This document shows, one piece after another, positions 1 to 7,892 of a stretch of DNA of 64,000 nt. Positions within the stretch are counted from its first letter, which is position 1; the number at the start of each line of letters is the position of its first letter. The stretch is taken from contig NZ_VDUX01000003.1 in the NCBI RefSeq assembly GCF_008039565.1, positions 124,001 to 188,000 on the forward strand. Reading direction: 5' to 3'. Below the pieces are notes generated by a model that was not told the origin of the DNA, ran no database searches, and worked only from the letters and a program-made list of their open reading frames with translations. Source of the stretch: Aeromicrobium terrae (GTDB lineage Bacteria > Actinomycetota > Actinomycetes > Propionibacteriales > Nocardioidaceae). The position numbers and the translations under genes were made by a program.

Positions 1-874
1 CGGAACGGACCTGGTTCTGGGCGTCGGAGAGGTCGTTGCCCCAGGACACGACGTTGCTCGGCAGGCCCAGTCCCAGGAAGGACAGCGCCGCCTCCGCGAC
101 GATGAACACGCCCAGCGAGATCGTCGCGGTGACGATGACCGGCGCCAGGGCGTTCGGCACGATGTGCCGGGTCAGGTTCTTGAACCGGGTGGCACCGATC
201 GCCGTGGCGGCGTCGACGAACTCCAGGTTCTTGACCTCGAGCACCGCGCCGCGCATCTGCCGGGTGATCTGCGGCCAGGCGAACAGCGCCAGGGCGAGGA
301 CGATCACGATGACCGACAACCAGAACCCGCGATCGGGCTTCACGTTGTTGATGACCGAGATGACGACGATCGAGGCCAGCAGCAGCGGGATCGAGAAGAA
401 GATGTCGCTCAGACGGCTGAGGATCGTGTCGACCCAGCCGCCGTAGAAGCCGGCCACGGCACCGGTGATGATGCCGATCACCGCGACCAGGACCGTGGTC
501 AGCACGCCGACGGCCACCGAGGCGCGCGCCCCGTAGAGGGTGCGGGCCCACACGTCGCCACCCTGCTGGGTGAAGCCGAACGGGTGTCCGTCGCGCGCCG
601 GGGCGAAGCTGTCGCTGAGCTGCTTGAACTGCGGGTCGGCGTTCGTGAAGAGGCCGGGGAAGGCGATCACGACGGCCAGCACGAAGATGATGACGGCCGA
701 GATCCAGAACAGCGGCTGGCGGCGCAGACGCTTCCATGCCTCCCGCCACTGGTTCTCCGGCACTTCGCCGACGTCGACGGCGTCGATCGCCTGCAGCGGG
801 GTCTCCTCGATCGCGGCGACGAAGCGCTCCTGACCCGGACGCGGCCGGGTGGGGCTCGTGGTGGTCTCAGGCAT
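1..874 (-). CDS. oppC: Oligopeptide/dipeptide ABC transporter permease, OppC/DppC type (3' end cut by window edge)
   Basis: Inner-membrane permease of a peptide-type ABC importer. The frame opens with ATG at 874 (MPETTTSPTRPRPG) and runs off the left edge after about 291 codons without a stop. A long cytoplasmic N-terminus precedes a first membrane span (FWISAVIIFVLAVVIAFPG), followed by the OppC-type loop with FGFTQQGGDVWARTLYGAR. The coupling-helix (EAA) region is visible as DAATAIGATRFKNLTRHIVPN. It overlaps the end of the upstream permease gene by 8 nt, so the two are translationally coupled. The ATPase genes normally follow and would lie beyond position 1. The family is secure; the transported peptide class is not. 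Confidence 0.9.
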   Translation of the reverse strand, partial: MPETTTSPTRPRPGQERFVAAIEETPLQAIDAVDVGEVPENQWREAWKRLRRQPLFWISAVIIFVLAVVIAFPGLFTNADPQFKQLSDSFAPARDGHPFGFTQQGGDVWARTLYGARASVAVGVLTTVLVAVIGIITGAVAGFYGGWVDTILSRLSDIFFSIPLLLASIVVISVINNVKPDRGFWLSVIVIVLALALFAWPQITRQMRGAVLEVKNLEFVDAATAIGATRFKNLTRHIVPNALAPVIVTATISLGVFIVAEAALSFLGLGLPSNVVSWGNDLSDAQNQVRS

Positions 875-1793
875 AACGGATCCTCGGGTCAAGGACGGCG
901 TACAGGAGGTCGACGAGCAGGCTCATCAGCACGTAGACGAGGACCATGACGGTGACCACGGAGACGACCGTGGTGCTCTGGCCCTGCTGGATGGAGCGGA
1001 ACGCCAGGTTGCCGACGCCGGGGACGTTGAAGATGCCCTCGGTGATGACGGCGCCGGCCATCAGGCCGCCGACGTTGACGCCGAGGTGCGTCGTGACCGG
1101 GATGAGCGAGTTGCGCAGCACGTGGTTGCGGACGACGAGACCGGGACTGAGCCCCTTGGCTCTCGCCGTGCGCACGTGGTCGGCGGAGAGGTTCTCCGCG
1201 ACGGACGTGCGCGTGAGTCTGAGGGTGTAGGCGAGGTCGACGATGCCCAGCACGACGGCGGGCAGGATCAGCTTGCTGACCGTCCAGTCGCCGCCGACCG
1301 TCACGGCTGCCCAGCCGAGCTTCACCCCGAAGAACAGCTGGAAGACGAAGCCGATGACGAAGATCGGGATGGCGAGCATGATCAGCGTGGCGACCAGCAT
1401 CGTGGAGTCGAACCAGCCGTTGCGGCGCAGGCCGGCGATGGTGCCGAGGACCACGCCGAAGATCGCCTCGAAGACGAGCGCCATGAGCGCCAGCGTGACG
1501 GTGACCGGGAAGGCGTTCTGCAGCTGGGTGGAGATGGCCTGGCCACGGAAGTCGTCGCCGAGGTCGAAGGTGAAGATGCCCTTCAGGAAGTACAGCCACT
1601 GGACGAAGAAGTTCTCGTCGAGGTGGTACTGGTGCTCGATCGCCGCCTTGACGGCGGGAGAGGCCGGCTTGTCTCCGAAGAGGCCGAGGATGGGATCGCC
1701 GGGACGGAGGAACACCAGCGCCCAGATGATGAAGGTGGCTCCGAGGATGACCGGAATGGTCTGGAGCAGTCGTTTACCGATGTACCACCACAC
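867..1793 (-). CDS. oppB: Oligopeptide/dipeptide ABC transporter permease, OppB/DppB type
   Basis: First permease of the peptide importer (308 aa). It starts with GTG at 1793, with AGGAGG five bases upstream. The N-terminus MWWYIGKRLLQTIPVILGAT is the standard OppB/DppB opening, followed by the periplasmic loop with FLRPGDPI. The EAA coupling region reads RTARAKGLSPGLVVRNHVLR, and the C-terminal membrane part ends VDLLYAVLDPRIRYA, both typical of the family. It lies between the binding-protein gene and oppC, which it overlaps. A strong hairpin lies between it and the binding-protein gene, suggesting that permease levels are set below those of the lipoprotein. Confidence 0.93.
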   Translation of the reverse strand: MWWYIGKRLLQTIPVILGATFIIWALVFLRPGDPILGLFGDKPASPAVKAAIEHQYHLDENFFVQWLYFLKGIFTFDLGDDFRGQAISTQLQNAFPVTVTLALMALVFEAIFGVVLGTIAGLRRNGWFDSTMLVATLIMLAIPIFVIGFVFQLFFGVKLGWAAVTVGGDWTVSKLILPAVVLGIVDLAYTLRLTRTSVAENLSADHVRTARAKGLSPGLVVRNHVLRNSLIPVTTHLGVNVGGLMAGAVITEGIFNVPGVGNLAFRSIQQGQSTTVVSVVTVMVLVYVLMSLLVDLLYAVLDPRIRYA

Positions 1794-1858
1794 TGTGGCC
1801 TCCTGGCTCGAACGTACGTCGTCGCGGGATCACCGCGACATATCGTCTCACTCGCAGA

Positions 1859-1892
1859 ACGCTGGGGGCAGCGGATGTGCTGCCCCCAGCGT
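1859..1892 (-). terminator. Perfect 13-bp hairpin between binding-protein and permease genes
   Basis: ACGCTGGGGGCAG (1859-1871) pairs perfectly with CTGCCCCCAGCGT (1880-1892) around an 8-nt loop. No T-run follows on the minus strand. The position, 27 bases after the lipoprotein stop and before oppB, suits a partial terminator or an mRNA 3' stabiliser inside the operon. Confidence 0.75.
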
Positions 1893-1919
1893 CCTTTCTT
1901 GCGACGGTGCAGCTACGAC

Positions 1920-3554
1920 CTACTTGGTGAGGGCGTAGTACTGCGGCTTCTGCTGCCAGGTGAACACGAAGCCCTTCACGTCCTGACCGGTGACGGCCGT
2001 GGCGTTCTGGTACCACAGCGGCAGCGCGGGCAGATCCTTGAGGAGCAGCGTCTGCGCCTCGGTGATCAGCTTGTAACGAGCGTCGCCCTGGGCCGCGGAG
2101 GCCTCGCTGACGAGTTTGTCGAACTGCTTGTTGCTGTAGTCGCCGTCGTTGGAGCCGGCGCCGGTGGCGTAGATCGGTCCGAGGTAGTTGAGCATCGACG
2201 GGTAGTCGGCCTGCCAACCGGTACGGAACGCGGTCTTGATGGTGCGATCGGTGACGTCCTTGCGGAGCTCGTCGAACGTGGCGTAGACCTTCGCCGAGGC
2301 ATCGATGCCCAGCGTGTTCTTGATCTGGTTGGCCACGGCCTCCGAGAACTCCTTGTTACCGGCACCGTCGTTGTTGTACGCCAGCTGGAACTTGCCGTCC
2401 CACTTGGCGATCTTGTCGGCCTGGGCCCAGAGGTCCTTGGCCTTGGCGGCGTCGAAGTTCAGCACTTCGTTGCCGGGCACGCTGTCGGTCCAGCCGTCGA
2501 GCACCGGGGAGGTGAAGTCCTTCGCCGGCGTCCGAGCGCCGTTGAAGATCTTCTCGGTGATCTCCTTGCGGTTGATCGCCTGCGAGATCGCGGCGCGACG
2601 GAGGTTGCCCTCTTCGCCCTTGAAGTGCGGGAGACGCTCCGGGATGGTGATCGAGGAGAAGCTCGAGCCGGGCTCGTTGTACGCCTTGACGTCGCCGTCG
2701 GTCTCGAAGGTGGTCAGCGCGCTCGGCGGGACCTGGTCGAGGACGTCGAGCTCACCGGACTGCACGGCGCTGTAGGCCGAGTCGGTCGAGTTGAAGAACT
2801 TGAACGTCAGGCCGCCGTTCTTCGGCTTGTGCGCACCCTTGTAGTCCGGGTTCGGGACCATGGCGATCTGCTTGGCCTTCTCCCAGCCCTTCTTGGTGAG
2901 CATGTACGGGCCGTTGCCGATCGGGTGGTCGCCGTACTCCTTGGTGATCTTGCCGCTGGAGTCGAACGCCGAGTCCGGCACCGGGAAGTAGGCGGAGTAG
3001 CCGAGACGCAGCGGGAAGTCGGACTCAGCGGACTTCAGCTTGATGGTGAAGGTCTTGTCGTCGACGACCTTCAGACCGCTCATCTCCTTGGCGCCGTCGG
3101 TGGTGTTGCCGACATCGTCCGTGCCCTCGATCGGGTAGAAGAAGTAGTTGTTGAGCTGCTTGTTGGCCGGGTTCGCGCCGTAGTTCCAGGCGCGGACGAA
3201 CGACTGAGCCGTGACCGGCGAGCCGTCGGTGAACTTCCAGCCGTCCTTCAGCTTGACGGTCCAGTTGATCGAGTCCTTGGAGTCGATGGAATCTGCGACC
3301 TCGTTCACGACCGAGCCGTCGGCGTTGTATGCGACGAGTCCGGCGTACAGGTTCTGGATCGGGTCACCGCCGCCGACCTCGTTGGTCGCGGTGGGGATCA
3401 TCGGGTTCTGGGGGTTGGTGCCGTACACGGTGATGACGGCGTCAGAACCGCCGGCCGATCCCCCGTCACTGTCGCTGCCACAGGCGGCCAGGGTCAGGCC
3501 TCCCACGACAACCATTGCCACACCCGCAAGGCGCTGTCGCCGAGTGAGTCGCAT
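1920..3554 (-). CDS. Peptide ABC transporter substrate-binding lipoprotein (SBP family 5)
   Basis: Extracellular solute-binding protein (544 aa) that would capture peptides or similar ligands for OppBC. The N-terminus is a lipoprotein signal ([18 protein letters not shown]), with the lipobox cysteine followed by a Ser/Gly/Asp-rich linker. The body is family 5: [16 protein letters not shown], an early [14 protein letters not shown] segment, [20 protein letters not shown], and a C-terminal region with [11 protein letters not shown]. The ATG at 3554 has AGGAGG five bases upstream, so the start is firm. It is the first gene of the transporter operon. The ligand cannot be read from sequence. Confidence 0.93.
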   Translation of the reverse strand: MRLTRRQRLAGVAMVVVGGLTLAACGSDSDGGSAGGSDAVITVYGTNPQNPMIPTATNEVGGGDPIQNLYAGLVAYNADGSVVNEVADSIDSKDSINWTVKLKDGWKFTDGSPVTAQSFVRAWNYGANPANKQLNNYFFYPIEGTDDVGNTTDGAKEMSGLKVVDDKTFTIKLKSAESDFPLRLGYSAYFPVPDSAFDSSGKITKEYGDHPIGNGPYMLTKKGWEKAKQIAMVPNPDYKGAHKPKNGGLTFKFFNSTDSAYSAVQSGELDVLDQVPPSALTTFETDGDVKAYNEPGSSFSSITIPERLPHFKGEEGNLRRAAISQAINRKEITEKIFNGARTPAKDFTSPVLDGWTDSVPGNEVLNFDAAKAKDLWAQADKIAKWDGKFQLAYNNDGAGNKEFSEAVANQIKNTLGIDASAKVYATFDELRKDVTDRTIKTAFRTGWQADYPSMLNYLGPIYATGAGSNDGDYSNKQFDKLVSEASAAQGDARYKLITEAQTLLLKDLPALPLWYQNATAVTGQDVKGFVFTWQQKPQYYALTK

Positions 3555-3712
3555 GGATTCCTCCTGAGATCAAAAAGGTGCACGCAGACACGTGCGCCAC
3601 CATTGCTACCACTTGGCGCGGGCCAGCGGACACACCATCCGGGGTACTTCATCAAATCGTCACCTGGCTCCGATGGGCCACCTCGCGCTGGTTCCAACGG
3701 GCCATGACGCAG

Positions 3713-3746
3713 CGAGGCGCCCCGAGCGTCGGCTCGGGGCGCCTCG
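3713..3746 (-). terminator. 15-bp perfect hairpin downstream of etfA
   Basis: CGAGGCGCCCCGAGC (3713-3727) and GCTCGGGGCGCCTCG (3732-3746) form a perfect 15-bp stem with a 4-nt loop, 16 bases after the etfA stop. It lacks a clear U-tract, as is common in high-GC actinobacteria, but is a good candidate for ending the etfBA transcript. Confidence 0.75.
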
Positions 3747-3762
3747 ATGGTGCGGGACGGGC

Positions 3763-4710
3763 TCAGCCCTTGCGCTTGACGATCTCCTCGGTGGCCTGCG
3801 GCAGCACCGTCTTGAGGTCGCCGACGACGCCGAAGTCGACGAGCTCGAAGATCGGCGCCTCCTCGTCCTTGTTGACGGCGACGATCGTCTTGGACGTCTG
3901 CATGCCGGCGCGGTGCTGGATGGCGCCGGAGATGCCGTTGGCGACGTACAGCTGCGGCGACACCGTCTTGCCGGTCTGACCGATCTGGAAGTTGTGCGGG
4001 TACCAGCCGGAGTCGACCGCGGCACGCGAGGCGCCCACGGCGGCACCGAGGCTGTCGGCGAACGCCTCGACCTCGGAGAAGTCGCCGCCGGTGCCACGGC
4101 CGCCGGAGACGACGATCGCGGCCTCGGTGAGCTCGGGACGGCCCGAGGCCTCCTTGGGCTTGCTCGACGTGATCTTGGCGCCCTTGGCGGCGTCGGAGAC
4201 GTCCACCGAGACGGCCTCGACCGTGCCGGCCGCGTCGGCCTTCTCCGGGGTGGCGGAGTTCGGCTTGACGGCGATCACCGGGATGCCCTTGGTGACGGCG
4301 GCCTGCACGGTGAAGTTGCCGGCGAAGACGGACTGGGTCGTGGTGACGGAGTCACCGTCGACCGCGACGTCAACCGCGTCGGTGATGTAGCCGGACTCGG
4401 CCTTCAGCGCCACGCGGGCGCCGATCTCCTTGCCCTCCGAGGTGGCCGGCACCAGGACGGCGGCCGGGCTCTTCTCGGCGACGAGCTGCGCCAGCGCCTC
4501 GGCCTTGGGGCCGACGAGGTACTCCTCGTAGACGGCGTCGTCGAGCTGGTAGACCTTCGCAGCGCCGTACTCGGCGAGGCTGCTCGGGACGTCGGAGCCG
4601 AAGAAGACGGCCGAGGGCTCGCCGATGCGGGCCGCGATGGTCAGGAGCTCCAGGGAGGGCTTGGTGACCTTGCCCTCCGGGGCGTCGATGAGGACGAGAA
4701 CTTCGCTCAT
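3763..4710 (-). CDS. etfA: Electron transfer flavoprotein subunit alpha
   Basis: FAD-binding subunit (315 aa) of the soluble ETF heterodimer, which accepts electrons from acyl-CoA dehydrogenases and passes them to ETF:quinone oxidoreductase. The C-terminal FAD domain is well conserved: [10 protein letters not shown], then [37 protein letters not shown], and [20 protein letters not shown]. The length is normal. It lies 15 nt downstream of etfB, so the two form an operon ended by a 15-bp hairpin. Beta-oxidation and ethylmalonyl-CoA genes elsewhere in the window fit its role. Confidence 0.96.
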   Translation of the reverse strand: MSEVLVLIDAPEGKVTKPSLELLTIAARIGEPSAVFFGSDVPSSLAEYGAAKVYQLDDAVYEEYLVGPKAEALAQLVAEKSPAAVLVPATSEGKEIGARVALKAESGYITDAVDVAVDGDSVTTTQSVFAGNFTVQAAVTKGIPVIAVKPNSATPEKADAAGTVEAVSVDVSDAAKGAKITSSKPKEASGRPELTEAAIVVSGGRGTGGDFSEVEAFADSLGAAVGASRAAVDSGWYPHNFQIGQTGKTVSPQLYVANGISGAIQHRAGMQTSKTIVAVNKDEEAPIFELVDFGVVGDLKTVLPQATEEIVKRKG

Positions 4711-4725
4711 GGTCTGGACTCCTTC

Positions 4726-5505
4726 TCAGACGAACTTCTTGGAGGCGAGGAACTCGACGAGCTTGACGCCGCCGTCTCCCTCGTCGGTGACGATCTCGCC
4801 GGCGGTGCGCGGCGGGCGGGGCTCGAACGACTCGACCTTGGTCCAGGCGTTCTCGAGGCCGACCTCGCCGGCGTCGACGCCCAGGTCGCTCAGCGACCAG
4901 GTGTCGACCGGCTTCTTCTTGGCGGCCATGATGCCCTTGAACGACGGGTAGCGAGCCTCGCCGGTCTGGTCGGTGACGCTGACGACGACCTTGCCGCTCG
5001 CGCTGATCTCCTGCGTGGCGGCGTCGCCGTCGCGGCGGATGGTCACGGAGTCGCCGTCGACGGTGACCTCGGAGCCGAAGGTGACAGCGGGGAGGCCGAG
5101 GCGCTCGGCGACGAGCGTCGGGACGATGCCCATGCTGCCGTCCGTGGAGCCCATGCCGAAGAACACGAAGTCGTACTCGAGCTTCTCGATGGCCTTGGCG
5201 AGCACGAGGGACGTGGCGAACGCGTCGGAGCCGTGGATGGCGTCGTCGACGACGTGGACGCCCTTGTCGGCACCCATCTGCAGCGCCTTGCGCACGGCGT
5301 CGGCCGCGTCCTCGGGTCCGACGGTGAGGACCGTGACCTCACCCTCTCCGGCCTCGACGACCTGGAGCGCCTGCTCGACCGCGTACTCGTCGAGCTCGGA
5401 CAGCAGTCCGTCGACGTTGTCTCGGTCAACGGTGTTGTCCGAGCTGAAGGTGCGGTCGGCCGTGGCATCGGGCACGTACTTCACCGCGACGACGATGTTG
5501 GTCAC
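4726..5505 (-). CDS. etfB: Electron transfer flavoprotein subunit beta
   Basis: AMP-binding beta subunit of ETF (259 aa). I start it at GTG 5505, giving MTNIVVAVKYVPDATADRTF, because AGGAGG lies seven bases upstream; an in-frame ATG further upstream (5547) has no such site. Family features are EYAVEQALQVVEAG, VLTVGPEDAADAVRKAL, and the recognition-loop region FFGMGSTDGSMGIVPTLVAERLGLPAVTF. It precedes etfA by 15 nt. Upstream (5626-5641) is a 16-bp sequence also found in front of ecm and, less exactly, ccr, suggesting shared control with ethylmalonyl-CoA metabolism. Confidence 0.95.
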   Translation of the reverse strand: MTNIVVAVKYVPDATADRTFSSDNTVDRDNVDGLLSELDEYAVEQALQVVEAGEGEVTVLTVGPEDAADAVRKALQMGADKGVHVVDDAIHGSDAFATSLVLAKAIEKLEYDFVFFGMGSTDGSMGIVPTLVAERLGLPAVTFGSEVTVDGDSVTIRRDGDAATQEISASGKVVVSVTDQTGEARYPSFKGIMAAKKKPVDTWSLSDLGVDAGEVGLENAWTKVESFEPRPPRTAGEIVTDEGDGGVKLVEFLASKKFV

Positions 5506-5625
5506 GAGGGACCCTCCTGTGATCTGAGCCGTGGCGTGGGTCGCCACGGCAATCGGGAGACTGGTGTCGGAATCACTCTGCCACTGCCCGGAAGGCGGCC
5601 GGCAGGCGAGTCGTCCACGGTGGAT

Positions 5626-5641
5626 GTTACCGACCAGTCAC
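5626..5641 (-). promoter_or_regulatory. Candidate shared promoter/operator motif upstream of etfB
   Basis: In gene direction the sequence is GTGACTGGTCGGTAAC, followed by AT, so TAACAT could be a -10 hexamer. Nearly the same sequence precedes ecm (32962-32977, 15 of 16 identical) and a 12-of-16 version precedes ccr (24697-24712). Whether it is one operator or a promoter class is unknown. Confidence 0.4.
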
Positions 5642-5690
5642 CAACGGGGCGACTTCGCTCCGCATGGGTTTGGTCACACCCCCGAGGGGC

Positions 5691-7892
5691 TCACTCCTGG
5701 GCGCTGGAGCGCTGCAGAGCCTGGCCCACCAGGCTGATGACCAGGTAGATCAGGGCCCCGACGCCCCAGGCGAGGAACGCCTCCTTGGTGGCCGCGTTGG
5801 CCCCGGAGAAGTCGAACACGTCCTTCAGCGGACCGACCAGAGCGTCGCACATGGACGACACCGGGTCGTAGATCGCGTTGCCCGCCTCCGCGCCGAGCGC
5901 GACGAGCAGGGCGCCGACGGCCAGCACGACCGAGCAGATGAGCCCGACGATGCCGACGAGCCCGGCGATCGCGGAGACCACCGTCCGGCCGTTGACCTTC
6001 CGCTTCTCCTTCGGCAGCGACGGCGGCTCCGGGACGTCGTCGACGGCGGTTGACGTCGACCGAGTGGTCTCGGCGGGCGACGTCCAGGTGTAGCGCGCCG
6101 GCATGTCCTCGACTGCGGGGACCAGCGCGGTGTCGTCGTCCCGGTCCGGGTCGGCGACGGGCTCGGGCTCGACCTGCTCGGTCGCTGCTGCCGCAGCCTC
6201 GGCGGCCGCGGCGTCGCGGGCGGCCTGTTCCTCCGCCTCGCGAGCTGCCTTGTCCTCGGCCTCCCGAGCTGCCTGCTCCTCGGCCTCGCGAGCAGCCTTC
6301 TCCTCGGCTTCACGGGCTGCCTTCTCCTCGTCGGCCTTGGCCTGCTCGGCCTCCCGGGCAGCCTGCTCCTCGGCCTCGCGAGCCGCCCTCTCCTCGTCGA
6401 CCTTCGCCTGCTCGGCGTCGCGCGCTGCCTTCTCCTCAGCAGCCCTGGCCTTCTCGGCCTCCCGAGCGGCCTTCTCCTCGGCCTGGCGGGCTGCCTTCTC
6501 CTCGGCGGCCTTCGCCTTCTCCGCGTCGCGGGCCGCCTTCTCCTCGGCCCGCTGGGCAGCCGCCGCCTCGGACGCGGCGGCCCGCTCGGCAGCGGTCCGG
6601 GCCTTGCGGCCCTTGGCCTCTGCACGCGCCTGCCGCTTGGCCTCCGCCTTGGCGGCCTTGGCCTCGTCACGCTCGGCACGACGCCTGGCCTTCTCGTCCT
6701 GACGGTTGGCCTTGGCGCGCTCCTTGGCGGCGTCGCGCTCGGCGCGGGCCGCTGCGCGCTCCTCCGCCGAGGGTGCTGCCACGGCGGCAGCGGCGGTGGC
6801 GACGTCGGCGACGTCGTCCGTGACCCCGTCGTCCTGGTGGTCCTCGTCGTGTGACGCGCGGCGCTCGGCCTTCTCCACGGCGCGCCGGCGGCGCGCCTCC
6901 TCCTTGGCCTCGGCGCGCGCGGCACCCGCAGCCGCACGGGCCTCCTCGCGCTCGCGTCGCCCGGCCTGGCGGGCGGCGGCGCGCTGGCGGCGCAGGTCGG
7001 CCGCCGACGGCGACTCGTCCGTGGCCTCGTCCGGGACGTCGTCGACCACGTCCGCAGGGATGACGGCAGTGGAGCCGGTGTCCTCGAGCACGTCGACGTC
7101 CTCGACCTCCTCGACACCGGCCTCGTCGACGACCTCGTCGTCCGTGCTGACGTCGTCGTCGACGCGGGAGCTCGCGCTCAGCAGCGCCGTGGCCGCGGCC
7201 ATGACCGACTCGATCGGCGGAGCGTCCGTGACCTCGGGCTCGTCGACCTCGTCGATCTCGTCGCGGTCACGACGGTGCGACCTCGTGGTCTCCGTGAGGT
7301 CTTCCACCGGCGCGGCGGCCTCACCCTGCCGGCGACGTTCGCGGGCCTCTTCCTTGGCGATCAGCTTCTGCTCGCGCGCCGCGGCCTTGGCGACCCGGGC
7401 CTCCTCGCGAGCGGCCGCCTTCGCCGCGCGCGCCTCGGCGCGCTCGGCGCGCGCCGCAGCCTTCGCCTGGGCCTGTTCGGCCTTCTGCTGGGCCTTGGCC
7501 TCGCGGCGGGCGGCCTTCTCAGCCTCCTTCGCGGCACGAGCCTCGTCGCGCGCTGCCGCCTGGGCAGCGGCCTGCGCCACCTTCTCGGCGTCGCGAGCCT
7601 CGCGCTGGGCGGCCTTCTCCGCCTCGTGGGCCTCACGCTCGGCAGCCCGCTCGGCCTCCCACGCCTCACGTTCGGCTGCCTGCTCGGCGTCACGCGCCGC
7701 CCGCTCGACCTTGGCGTCGGAGTCGTTCGCGGACGGCTCCGGCTCCTCGTCGGTCGACGAGTCCTCGGACCGGTCGGACGACGGTTCCGGCTCGTTCTCG
7801 GTCGCTGCTGCGATCGCCCCCGCGGTCAGATAGCTACTTGCGTCTGACCATGCGCCTTTTGGTCGGGGGGGCGAGTGCCCCGGACTCGTCAC
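5691..7892 (-). CDS. Ala/Glu/Arg-rich coiled-coil protein with two C-terminal membrane segments
   Basis: No named family recognised (733 aa from GTG 7892). Most of the protein is charged coiled coil built from short A-x-x-A-E/R repeats (KAAREAEEKAARDAE-like), broken near residues 195-300 by acidic, non-repetitive linkers. The last roughly 90 residues hold two hydrophobic spans (VVSAIAGLVGIVGLICSVVL and AFLAWGVGALIYLVISLVG), so it is probably anchored in the membrane by its C-terminus with the coiled coil in the cytoplasm. The GTG lies only three bases after GGAGG and overlaps the previous gene by 59 nt, so the start is uncertain; no other good start was seen nearby. A role with its coiled-coil partner in cell-pole or envelope organisation is a guess. 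Confidence 0.7.
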   Translation of the reverse strand: MTSPGHSPPRPKGAWSDASSYLTAGAIAAATENEPEPSSDRSEDSSTDEEPEPSANDSDAKVERAARDAEQAAEREAWEAERAAEREAHEAEKAAQREARDAEKVAQAAAQAAARDEARAAKEAEKAARREAKAQQKAEQAQAKAAARAERAEARAAKAAAREEARVAKAAAREQKLIAKEEARERRRQGEAAAPVEDLTETTRSHRRDRDEIDEVDEPEVTDAPPIESVMAAATALLSASSRVDDDVSTDDEVVDEAGVEEVEDVDVLEDTGSTAVIPADVVDDVPDEATDESPSAADLRRQRAAARQAGRREREEARAAAGAARAEAKEEARRRRAVEKAERRASHDEDHQDDGVTDDVADVATAAAAVAAPSAEERAAARAERDAAKERAKANRQDEKARRRAERDEAKAAKAEAKRQARAEAKGRKARTAAERAAASEAAAAQRAEEKAARDAEKAKAAEEKAARQAEEKAAREAEKARAAEEKAARDAEQAKVDEERAAREAEEQAAREAEQAKADEEKAAREAEEKAAREAEEQAAREAEDKAAREAEEQAARDAAAAEAAAAATEQVEPEPVADPDRDDDTALVPAVEDMPARYTWTSPAETTRSTSTAVDDVPEPPSLPKEKRKVNGRTVVSAIAGLVGIVGLICSVVLAVGALLVALGAEAGNAIYDPVSSMCDALVGPLKDVFDFSGANAATKEAFLAWGVGALIYLVISLVGQALQRSSAQE

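Noticed and set aside
849-3707. Very long plus-strand open frame (over 900 codons, Asp/Glu/Arg-rich) across the peptide transporter genes
   Set aside because: It is antisense to oppB and the binding-protein gene, whose products have clear family motifs and ribosome sites. High GC leaves antisense frames open by chance. The same holds for long frames opposite etfBA, the coiled-coil genes, thiolase, ecm, atpA and nirB.
7834-7892. Frameshift fusing the two coiled-coil genes into one
   Set aside because: The upstream protein ends in a sensible basic tail, and the overlap region has a GGAGG site and GTG for the second gene. Nothing indicates slippage.
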